Source of the DNA: Collinsella sp.
GTDB taxonomy: Bacteria > Actinomycetota > Coriobacteriia > Coriobacteriales > Coriobacteriaceae
NCBI GenBank assembly: GCA_031296755.1
Contig: JAUMMZ010000021.1
Span: 1-64,000, forward strand
Length of the DNA: 64,000 nt
Reading direction: 5' to 3'
Both the position numbers and the translations under genes were made by a program. The notes under the pieces were generated by a model that saw only the letters and a list, made by a program, of their open reading frames with translations, ran no database searches and had not been told where the DNA came from. Positions 23,895-31,192 of this stretch are shown piece after piece; positions within the stretch are counted from its first letter, which is position 1; every line of letters starts with the position of its first letter.

Positions 23895-24612
23895 GGGGAA
23901 GGTCCTCTCCCTCGGCCATGAGGCCAAGCAGAATCGCGGTTACGGGACGCAGGTCCTCGGGCACCGTCACCTTAAGGTTATCGCGCGGGCTCTGGACGCA
24001 GCGGACGCGCCCACCCATGCGCTCGACCAGCGACGAATCATCGGTGCCGATAAAGCCCTCGGCAATGGCTGCAGCATGGGCGCGCTTCATAGCATCGACG
24101 CTAAAGATCTGCGGCGTCTGCGCTGCCCAGTAGAGCTCACGCGGCGGCGTCTCGACGATATTATCGCCGTCGACGATCTTGAGCGTGTCGATCGCGGGCT
24201 GACCGCACACGACACCGTCGAGCGAGCGGTCACCCATGAGCACGTCGATAGCGTGGTCGATGGCCTCGGTCGTAATGAGCGGACGAGCGCCATCGTGGAT
24301 GGCGACATATTCGAAACCCGCCGGAACCGCATGCACGCCGGCACGGGTGGAATCCTGACGGGTATCGCCGGCATCGGCAAAGCTGATGGGCGTGTCATAG
24401 TCAAACGGGTCGATGGCAAGGCGGCGCATCTCGGCACGGCGCTCGGCAGGACACACCACCACGATATGGCCGACCTTGTCGCTACGATCAAACGCGCGGA
24501 TGGACCAGCTCATGAGCGGACGGCCCGCCACGTTAACGAGCTGCTTGCCGCCGGGATTTCCAAAGCGCTGACCGCTGCCGCCGGCAACGACCACGGCGCA
24601 TACGGGTGCCAT
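23884..24612 (-). CDS. ispD: 2-C-methyl-D-erythritol 4-phosphate cytidylyltransferase
   Basis: A 242-residue nucleotidyltransferase of the MEP pathway. The signature VVVAGGSGQRFG at the N-terminus binds CTP; IHDGARPLI and AAQTPQIF are further active-site segments. Its ATG shares one base with the disA stop (TAATG), and its 3' end overlaps ispF, so three genes are translationally linked. Confidence 0.95.
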   Translation of the reverse strand: MAPVCAVVVAGGSGQRFGNPGGKQLVNVAGRPLMSWSIRAFDRSDKVGHIVVVCPAERRAEMRRLAIDPFDYDTPISFADAGDTRQDSTRAGVHAVPAGFEYVAIHDGARPLITTEAIDHAIDVLMGDRSLDGVVCGQPAIDTLKIVDGDNIVETPPRELYWAAQTPQIFSVDAMKRAHAAAIAEGFIGTDDSSLVERMGGRVRCVQSPRDNLKVTVPEDLRPVTAILLGLMAEGEDLPHVQ

Positions 24613-25679
24613 TATGCGTTCCCCTGTTTGGTGCCCTTCATGCGGTACAGCGAGTCCGCAAGAATGGCAGGGTTGTTGACGCCAAAGTCGCCCAGGCGCT
24701 CCGGATCCTCGCTGATGTCGTCCATGAGCTCCTGCAGCGAGCCGTACTCGTCGACGATCTTCTCGGCCACGCCGTCGCGCACGACGGACACGCGCGAAAG
24801 CGTGCGCAGGCCCAGCGGCGTCATGACGGAGTCCTCGTCCAGGTCGTCGTAGCCCAGAACTGCCGCCACGTGCTGCGGGTCGGACAGGTCCTTAGGCGTC
24901 ATGCGAGCGAGCTCTGCACGAATCTTCTCGGCGTTGGCCTCGGAGGAATCGCTCGCATAGTCGCGAATCATCAGGTCGTACTCGGTATCCATGCTGGAGC
25001 CCGCGAGCTGCTCGAGCTGCATCTGCACAAGCTTGCCCTGGTTGCCCAGCTTGACAATGCAATCCTTAAGCTCAGTCTTTGCCTGCTGCATGATCTCAAA
25101 GCTCGAGAAAATACCGGTGATATCGGCGAGCGTAACGTAGTCATCGAGCTCGAGGGCCGTCAGACGCAGCAGGGAGCGGTCGAGCGACTGACGGGTGGTC
25201 TGGAGCGTGGCGACGAGCTGGTTGACCGAGCTCATGATGGTGGTGACAGGCTGGATCTCGTAGCTCTTACCGTGGACGTACACGTTGACGACGGCACGAC
25301 GAGCCGAAACCGAGATCACGATGGCGTCGGTGAGCACCGACATGCGAGCGGCGGTGCGGTGACGCATGCCCGTCTCGCTCGTGGCAAGCGAGGGATCGGG
25401 ATTGAGGTGGAAGTTGGCGCGCAGGATCTGGGTGAGGTCGCCGTCGATGACGATGGCACCGTCCATCTTGGAGAGCTCGAACAGACGGTTCGAGGTAAAC
25501 GAAATGTTGAGCGGGAAGCCGTCGTTGCCGGCAGCGAGCACGTTTTCGGTGTCGCCGACGCAGATAAGAGCACCCAGGTGACCGGCAATGATCATGTCGA
25601 GGGCGGTGCGGATCGGCTGACCGGGGGCAGTCAGGCGGATGGCCTGTTCCATACGCTTTTGCAGCTCGTTCTTATCCAA
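24612..25679 (-). CDS. disA: DNA integrity scanning protein DisA (diadenylate cyclase)
   Basis: A 355-residue c-di-AMP synthase. The DAC domain (residues about 10-150) carries the catalytic DGA (73-75) and RHRTA (106-110) motifs. A helical linker and a C-terminal helix-hairpin-helix DNA-binding domain follow, as in B. subtilis DisA (360 residues). It makes the second messenger c-di-AMP while scanning DNA. First gene of the operon with ispD, ispF and cysS; radA, a common neighbour elsewhere, is absent. Confidence 0.95.
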   Translation of the reverse strand: MDKNELQKRMEQAIRLTAPGQPIRTALDMIIAGHLGALICVGDTENVLAAGNDGFPLNISFTSNRLFELSKMDGAIVIDGDLTQILRANFHLNPDPSLATSETGMRHRTAARMSVLTDAIVISVSARRAVVNVYVHGKSYEIQPVTTIMSSVNQLVATLQTTRQSLDRSLLRLTALELDDYVTLADITGIFSSFEIMQQAKTELKDCIVKLGNQGKLVQMQLEQLAGSSMDTEYDLMIRDYASDSSEANAEKIRAELARMTPKDLSDPQHVAAVLGYDDLDEDSVMTPLGLRTLSRVSVVRDGVAEKIVDEYGSLQELMDDISEDPERLGDFGVNNPAILADSLYRMKGTKQGNA

Positions 25680-25842
25680 GGCATCGCTCCCATCGTATAC
25701 GCTCCATAAACGTCAATAAGTTTCTCACGGTTTGCCCCTGTGACGCCCGCAAAATCCGATGCTTACAGAATGAGCGAACACAGCTGAGAGCCCCAATCCA
25801 AATGAGCTGCTTATGTGGTAGCATCGGGATTCGCATAAATGA

Positions 25843-25981
25843 GGGAGTAGTCGCGTGGCCGGTTTCGCCTCCGGTGGCGCGGCAAGTCAACATACTGGCC
25901 GATGCGGCCTGGCTTGCCTTAATGAACGAGACTCGTGGTTGTGCGCGCAACGCGTACGCCACGGGTCTTTTTGTTACTCCC
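25843..25981 (+). ncRNA. yybP-ykoY-type manganese riboswitch
   Basis: The leader of mntP has the hallmarks of the Mn2+-sensing family: GGGAGTAG at the 5' side, GTCAACATACTGGCC in one loop and GCCTTAATGAACGAGACTC in the other. GGGAGTA (25843-25849) can pair with TACTCCC (25975-25981). A terminator-like stem GACTCGTGG/CCACGGGTC (25930-25967) with five T residues shares bases with the aptamer, so manganese could switch between termination and read-through. Assignment is from remembered consensus, not a covariance search. Confidence 0.82.
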
Positions 25982-26025
25982 CCAAAAGGTACACGCGGGC
26001 CCGCCCGCAGAGAGGGAGCCAGACT

Positions 26026-26604
26026 ATGGGACTCGCAGAGCTCGTGTTGCTCGCCGTTGGCCTTTCGATGGACGCCTTTGCCGTTTCCATCTGCAAGGGC
26101 CTTGGCATGAAGAAGATCAACCTTAAAGTTGCCGTGGTGCTCGGCCTGTTCTTTGGCGGCTTTCAGGCCGGCATGCCCGTAATCGGATGGGCGCTCGGCA
26201 GTCAATTCATGGGCATCATCGGACCCATCGACCATTGGATCGCCTTTATCCTGCTCGCCTTTATCGGCGGCAAGATGCTGTGGGAAGCCTTTACTGAGGA
26301 CGAGAACGAAGGCGACGGCAAGGATGCCGAAAAGATCGACCTGGGCGAATATCTAATCCTTGCCATCGCCACCTCGATTGACGCGCTTGCCGTGGGCATC
26401 TCGTTTGCCGCGCTCTCGGTCGATATCGTTCCCGCCGTGTCGCTCATTGGCATCACGACCTTTGTCTTCTCCGTTGCCGGCGTAGCGATCGGCCACACCT
26501 TTGGCGCGCGCTACGAAAAGCCCGCCACCATCGTGGGTGGCGTCGTGCTCGTCCTCATCGGCCTCAAGATTTTGCTGGAGCATCTGGGGATTTTGGCGCT
26601 GTAA
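26026..26604 (+). CDS. mntP: Manganese efflux pump MntP
   Basis: A 192-residue membrane protein with six predicted helices arranged as two repeats. Each half has the family's intramembrane aspartate: GLSMDAFAVSICKG in the first and ATSIDALAVGISF in the second. It exports excess Mn2+. The ATG at 26026 follows GAGGGAG; a longer in-frame reading would overlap the riboswitch. The manganese riboswitch in the leader and the family function agree. A terminator overlaps the hipBA control region. Confidence 0.94.
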   Translation: MGLAELVLLAVGLSMDAFAVSICKGLGMKKINLKVAVVLGLFFGGFQAGMPVIGWALGSQFMGIIGPIDHWIAFILLAFIGGKMLWEAFTEDENEGDGKDAEKIDLGEYLILAIATSIDALAVGISFAALSVDIVPAVSLIGITTFVFSVAGVAIGHTFGARYEKPATIVGGVVLVLIGLKILLEHLGILAL

Positions 26605-26634
26605 AACACCCTTCAAAACTAAACGTCCGGATGA

Positions 26635-26666
26635 GGCCTCATGCAGAGTTTTGCATGAGGCCTTTT
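26635..26666 (+). terminator. Terminator after mntP
   Basis: GGCCTCATGCA pairs with TGCATGAGGCC, followed by TTTT. Its internal part (TGCAGAGTTTTGCAT) resembles the hipBA operator arms. Confidence 0.85.
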
Positions 26667-26668
26667 CA

Positions 26669-26709
26669 TGCAGACTTTTGCATGTCATACTATGATGCAA
26701 AAGTCTGCA
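26669..26709 (+). promoter_or_regulatory. hipBA operator-promoter
   Basis: TGCAGACTTTTGCAT (26669-26683) is perfectly inverted at 26695-26709 with an 11-bp spacer. A -10-like TACTAT (26688-26693) lies between the arms, and a third, one-mismatch copy of the arm is at 26642-26656. HipB-type proteins usually bind such sites as dimers to repress their own operon. Confidence 0.75.
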
Positions 26710-26724
26710 CGTTAGGAGATCGCC

Positions 26725-27156
26725 GTGGATACCCTTCCCATCACCACACCGCGCCAAGCTGGCATCTACGTGCGCCAGGCACGCGAGGCTCAGGGTCTCA
26801 CCCGTGCCGCTCTCGCTAATAAGGCCGGTGTTTCGGAGCGCCTGCTCGCATCGCTCGAGCTGGGAGATGCCACGGGCATTCGGCTCGACAAGCTGTTGAC
26901 CGTCTTTAACGCACTCGGCATAGGTCTCTTTGCGCAAAGCGATAACGACTCCATCGCATCGCCCTCCGAACATCCGATGACGATAGCGGACCTCCCTATC
27001 GCGAACTCGAATGCCCTGCCAAAGCCAAGCGTAGGCAGACGACCCGCTCGACAAGGAACGCCAGCTTTCTATGGTGCCTTGCTGGCCCAAATCGCAGCCG
27101 AGCAAGGCCTTTCCGGCACTTCAGACCTCTCCTTTGGCTGTAAGGTTGTGAAATAA
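26725..27156 (+). CDS. hipB: HipB-like Xre-family antitoxin
   Basis: A 143-residue protein with an N-terminal Xre helix-turn-helix (YVRQAREAQGLTRAALANKAGVSERLLASLE) shown here by position about 14-44. The C-terminal tail is Pro/Ser-rich, longer than in E. coli HipB (88 residues). The start is GTG with AGGAG six bases upstream. Its stop is immediately followed by the hipA ATG. Expected to bind and neutralise HipA and repress the operon at 26669-26709. Confidence 0.85.
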   Translation: MDTLPITTPRQAGIYVRQAREAQGLTRAALANKAGVSERLLASLELGDATGIRLDKLLTVFNALGIGLFAQSDNDSIASPSEHPMTIADLPIANSNALPKPSVGRRPARQGTPAFYGALLAQIAAEQGLSGTSDLSFGCKVVK

Positions 27157-28461
27157 ATGGCAGAAATGGAGCTTGCGACCCTCATTTGTGGCGAAATCGC
27201 CGGCACTCTCCGGCAAGACGAGCATGGACTCTGCAGCTTTGTATACGCCCCAACCTATCGCGGAGCACCGCTATCGTTAACAATGCCGCTTTCCAATCGC
27301 ACATATGGCCATAACATCGTCCGTCCGTTCCTATTTGGCCTTTTGCCCGACAGCCAAGAGCAGCGTCGCGCTATTGCCGCCGAGCATGACGTTGCATCCA
27401 ACAACCCCGTCGCCCTCTTGTGCCATATCGGTCTTGACTGCGCGGGGGCCGTTCAGTTTTGTCGAGCCGATCAATTAGATGCCGCCCACGGCAGGGTCTC
27501 AGCATACCGCCCGCTTACCAATTCTCAAATCGCTCACAAGCTCAAAGCAATTCGCGATGACGAAAGAGAGACATGGATGGGCTCCAACGAAAGCTGGTCC
27601 CTGGGCGGCAACCAAGGCAAATTTGCACTAGCTTGGCATGATGGACAATGGTGCGAATGTCTAGGGTCATCCCCCACTACCCATATCTTCAAAAATGGTG
27701 TCGTTGGGTTCAAACATCAGGCCTTAAACGAATTCGTCTGCATGAAAACAGCTCGGCGTGTTGGCATTCCAACTGCCAACGTCTCCTATTGCACATTTGA
27801 AGACGAAGCTGCGCTCGTCGTTGAACGGTACGACAGAATGGTCAATAGCAGCGGAAATATCGAAAGGCTGCATCAGGAGGACTTTTGCCAGGCACTCGGT
27901 GTATTGCCAACCCAGAAATACACCGCCGACGGAGGACCAACTACACGAGACATCCAAGAACGACTGATTAACACAGTCCCCCACCACATGAATCTTGTGC
28001 TTTTTACCTATATGTTGTTCTATAACGCCATTATCGGAGCGCCTGACGCACACGCTAAAAACTACTCGCTCATCCTAGGCAAAGGCACAAACGCGGCGCT
28101 CGCACCCATGTACGATGTCGCATCGGGCTTAGCATACGAACGTATGCGGCGAAAAGCGCGCCTTGCCATGAGCGTTGGCGGCGAAAATCGTGTGGGGCGC
28201 ATCGGTCCAGGCGCTATCCGCCGATACCACGGTATGGGAGACCCCGCGCTAGAGGCGACGCTCACCGATGCCGGGCTATCCGAGAAGTTTTGCTTTGCAA
28301 CCATGATGGACCTCGCCTACGAGGTGCCCATTTGCATGGAAGAGGTCATGGACGAATACGCCGACCTGCCCGGCATGGCGGACCTGCGCGAGCATATGCT
28401 CGGCCCCGTCTGCGAAAACTGCCAGCGCACCCTCGACCTCATCAAGGCGGATATGGGCTAG
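27157..28461 (+). CDS. hipA: HipA-family serine/threonine kinase toxin
   Basis: A 434-residue kinase close to E. coli HipA in length (440). Seen in order: the N-terminal Couple_hipA-type domain, the ATP-binding loop segment SLGGNQGKFAL near residue 148, the lysine region THIFK, the hinge region VVERYDR, the catalytic PDAHAKN near 296 and the metal-binding YDVASG near 319. Known HipA toxins phosphorylate GltX and related synthetases; the target here is unknown. It abuts hipB with no gap. A strong hairpin follows at 28492. Confidence 0.9.
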   Translation: MAEMELATLICGEIAGTLRQDEHGLCSFVYAPTYRGAPLSLTMPLSNRTYGHNIVRPFLFGLLPDSQEQRRAIAAEHDVASNNPVALLCHIGLDCAGAVQFCRADQLDAAHGRVSAYRPLTNSQIAHKLKAIRDDERETWMGSNESWSLGGNQGKFALAWHDGQWCECLGSSPTTHIFKNGVVGFKHQALNEFVCMKTARRVGIPTANVSYCTFEDEAALVVERYDRMVNSSGNIERLHQEDFCQALGVLPTQKYTADGGPTTRDIQERLINTVPHHMNLVLFTYMLFYNAIIGAPDAHAKNYSLILGKGTNAALAPMYDVASGLAYERMRRKARLAMSVGGENRVGRIGPGAIRRYHGMGDPALEATLTDAGLSEKFCFATMMDLAYEVPICMEEVMDEYADLPGMADLREHMLGPVCENCQRTLDLIKADMG

Positions 28462-28491
28462 GTGTCCGTAATCTCCCATTTCCCAAAAGAA

Positions 28492-28532
28492 GAGAGGAGG
28501 CACCCGTCGCAAAAGCTCGGGTGCCCCCTCTC
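28492..28532. terminator. Bidirectional-looking terminator between hipA and pepD
   Basis: GAGAGGAGGCACCCG pairs with CGGGTGCCCCCTCTC (one mismatch) over 11 bases. T-rich sequence is present on the minus-strand side, so it can serve pepD; hipA converges on it. Confidence 0.75.
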
Positions 28533-28587
28533 ATAATGTCATTTGCAATCCACCAGCACGTGGCTCGGACTGCTGCTAGCGCAACCT

Positions 28588-30045
28588 TTACGCAGCGAGG
28601 CGCTTGAGGACGTCGATGAGCAGCTCGTAGAAGCGCTCGGCAGAAGCGAGCTCCATGCTCTCGTCCGGGGTGTGGACATCGGAGAGCGTCGGGCCCACGG
28701 CGATGGCGTCCAGGCCGTGCAGGGCCTCGGCAAACAGGCCGCACTCAAGGCCGGCGTGAATGGACTCGATTCGTAGCTCGGAGCCAAAGAGCTCGCGATA
28801 GCTCTCGACAAAGATGTCGCGGACCGGCGAATGCTCGGCATAGCTCCAGCCGGGATACTCGAACTCAAACTTGGCGTCGAATCCCAGGACATCGGCCAGC
28901 GTCTGCAGGCGGTCCTTGAACTCGTTCTGCAGCGAGGTGATCGAGGAGCGCGGGGACAGCATGATCTTGACTTGGTCGTCAGAGGTGGCAACCACGCCGA
29001 TGTTGGAGGAAACCTCGACGGAGCCGTCGGTGGCGACATTGCGGCGGATCACACCGTTGGGGGCAAGACGCAGAGCGCGAATAAGGGCAAGTGCGGACTT
29101 TTCGTCCATGGCCTCGACCTCAGTGTTGTCGGCAATCTCAACCGTGCAGGTAAAGCCGGGGTCGAAGACCTCGAGCTCGGCAGTAACGTCGGCGATGATG
29201 CCCTTTGCGATCTGGGCCGCGGCCTCGGCTGCAGCGTGGTCGGCGTAGACCAGCTCGGCCTTGCACTCACGGTTGATGGCGTTGTCCTTGGTGCCGCCGT
29301 TAAAGCTAACGATGGCGGGCTCGCCGGCAACCATCAGGCGGTCGATGATGCGGGCCATGATGAGGTTGCCGTTGCCGCGCTCCAGGTTAATATCGCTGCC
29401 GGAGTGACCGCCCAGCAGGCCGGAGATGTCGAGCGTGAGGGCGCTACCGGTCTTGTGCTCGCGCGCGATCGGGCAGGTGTAGGTAACGACGACACCGCCG
29501 GCGCAGCTGACGGTAGCAACGCCCTCTTCCTCGGAGTCAAGGTTAATCATGGTGCGGGCGCTAATCTGGGACTTGTCGAGCGTCTCGGCGCCGACCAGGC
29601 CGGTCTCCTCGTCGGTGGTGAATACGCACTCGAGGGCGGGGTGAACGATCGAATCGTCATCGAGAACAGTGAGCATCAGAGCGACGGCAATACCGTTGTC
29701 GGCGCCCAGAGTGGTGCCGTTAGCGGTGAGGACGCCGTCCTTGACGACCAGGTCGATACCATCAGTCGTAAAGTCGTGCTCGACGGAGCCCAGCTTGTCG
29801 CACACCATGTCGATGTGGCCCTGCAGCATCACGGTCGGGGCATTCTCGGCGCCGGCAGATGCGGGCTTGCGAATGATGACGTTGTAGACCTCGTCCTGGT
29901 ACACATCGAGACCGCGCTCCTTGGCAAACGCGACCAGGAAATCGCTGATGCCCTTCTCGTTGCCAGACCCACGGGGGATCGCGCTGACCTCCTCAAAGAA
30001 ATGGAACAGCTGGGCGGGCTCGTAGCCGGTAATCTTGTAGTCCAT
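28588..30045 (-). CDS. pepD: Aminoacyl-histidine dipeptidase (PepD, M20 family)
   Basis: A 485-residue cytosolic metallodipeptidase, the same length as E. coli PepD. Zinc-site motifs: LQGHIDMVCDK, TLGADNGIAV (bridging Asp), TTDEETGLVGA (catalytic Glu) and LDSEEEG, with the last His in SIHAGLECGLF. It hydrolyses Xaa-His and other dipeptides. The ATG at 30045 follows GGAGG-type sequence; 35 extra upstream codons lack a ribosome site. Confidence 0.93.
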   Translation of the reverse strand: MDYKITGYEPAQLFHFFEEVSAIPRGSGNEKGISDFLVAFAKERGLDVYQDEVYNVIIRKPASAGAENAPTVMLQGHIDMVCDKLGSVEHDFTTDGIDLVVKDGVLTANGTTLGADNGIAVALMLTVLDDDSIVHPALECVFTTDEETGLVGAETLDKSQISARTMINLDSEEEGVATVSCAGGVVVTYTCPIAREHKTGSALTLDISGLLGGHSGSDINLERGNGNLIMARIIDRLMVAGEPAIVSFNGGTKDNAINRECKAELVYADHAAAEAAAQIAKGIIADVTAELEVFDPGFTCTVEIADNTEVEAMDEKSALALIRALRLAPNGVIRRNVATDGSVEVSSNIGVVATSDDQVKIMLSPRSSITSLQNEFKDRLQTLADVLGFDAKFEFEYPGWSYAEHSPVRDIFVESYRELFGSELRIESIHAGLECGLFAEALHGLDAIAVGPTLSDVHTPDESMELASAERFYELLIDVLKRLAA

Positions 30046-30193
30046 GGTGCCTCCTTGGCGCAACTGGTTAGACAGTAAGACATGCGACTTGTATATTCCC
30101 AGACTTTGCGTGCATAAACCAGTCGAAAACGCCGAGCGCCCTCGCATCATCGGCTAACGGCGAGGAAACGCCACTTTATCAAGATAAAGCAGG

Positions 30194-30721
30194 TTAGACG
30201 GGCCGTGCCGAAGGGACGTTGGACCCTTCAACCAACTTCAACGCCTGTTGAACATTAATGCATACACCATTGGTATGTTTGATGAGATTTTTGTCCTCTG
30301 TCACGACGTAATCGGCATCAATGCGATTGGCGACGCCCAGCATCAGGTCGTCCTCAAAGTCGTTGTGATGATACTTGAACACAAAGGAGTCGAAGACCTC
30401 GTCTGCACCGACCGAGGCAATAATCGACTTTTGCCGAATCAGGCGAACGCACGCCCACGCTGTCTCGTCGGCACCGGCGATGGCTTCGGGAGTGAGAGCC
30501 CCCTCACGGCGGGCGTCGGCCTTCATCGTCCTTCCCAGAATGTAATAGACGTCTTTGACAGACAGGGAGGACGAGAAGAGGACGATATCCTCCGCTTCCG
30601 CCGCGCGAGAAAGGAGCTCGACTATCGGCCTGGTCGCATTCGTGCGAGCGAGAAAGTAATCTAGCCAGACGTTCGTGTCGATCAACAGCTTGAGCACACG
30701 TTTCGTTCCGACGCCGCTCAT
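30194..30721 (-). CDS. PIN-domain ribonuclease toxin
   Basis: A 175-residue PIN-domain protein. LLIDTNVWLDYF carries the first catalytic Asp, DDLMLGVANRI the middle acidic residues and VVTEDKNLIKH the last. Length exceeds typical VapC (about 130); the central part (residues 55-110) is enlarged. The ATG at 30721 overlaps the antitoxin stop as ATGA, the usual toxin-antitoxin coupling. Presumed RNA endonuclease; target unknown. Confidence 0.83.
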   Translation of the reverse strand: MSGVGTKRVLKLLIDTNVWLDYFLARTNATRPIVELLSRAAEAEDIVLFSSSLSVKDVYYILGRTMKADARREGALTPEAIAGADETAWACVRLIRQKSIIASVGADEVFDSFVFKYHHNDFEDDLMLGVANRIDADYVVTEDKNLIKHTNGVCINVQQALKLVEGSNVPSARPV

Positions 30722-31086
30722 AATTCGATCCAATCGCTGAATCTCTCGCTCATCATTTGATCGTATAACTCGTCGTAATCAAAGGCTTCATCGGGGCTCG
30801 GCCTCTGAATCGAGAACCGCTCATAAAAATTCGAAATTAACGCAGCCCCTTCCGAGACGCGGGACGAACTCGCCTTCGATCGTATGTCGTCAGGCAGGAC
30901 TTCGTCATCATTCTTTTTTGCGACGGGCATATGACCGTTCTCGGTCAAGTACTGCCACAGCTCCCTCACAGCTTGTGACGGCGTCATGCCGATATGCGCC
31001 AGCACGGCGTCCCCAGCCTCTTTGAGTTGGCGATCCATGCGCACATTCATCTGGACCGGCCGTGAGTCGAGTACCGATATTGGCAT
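30718..31086 (-). CDS. RelB/DinJ-type antitoxin
   Basis: A 122-residue protein. The N-terminal ribbon-helix-helix part (VQMNVRMDRQLKEAGDAVLA, then IGMTPSQAVRELWQYLTENG) matches RelB/DinJ antitoxins. An extended acidic C-terminal half probably wraps the toxin. AAGGAG is five bases before the ATG. RelB antitoxins usually partner RelE/YafQ toxins; here the partner is a PIN protein, a less usual combination. Confidence 0.83.
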   Translation of the reverse strand: MPISVLDSRPVQMNVRMDRQLKEAGDAVLAHIGMTPSQAVRELWQYLTENGHMPVAKKNDDEVLPDDIRSKASSSRVSEGAALISNFYERFSIQRPSPDEAFDYDELYDQMMSERFSDWIEL

Positions 31087-31141
31087 GCTAGCTCCTTCTG
31101 CTATACATATTTATATTTCGAGTATAGCACCATTTACTCAT

Positions 31142-31173
31142 AAAAAAGGGGCGCCCCGACAGGAGTGCCCCTT
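31142..31173 (-). terminator. Terminator after clpC
   Basis: AAGGGGCGC and the arm ending TGCCCCTT pair (one mismatch). On the minus strand the stem is followed by six T residues. It separates clpC from the toxin-antitoxin promoter region. Confidence 0.85.
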
Positions 31174-31192
31174 CGCAAAGCTATGTTACGCC

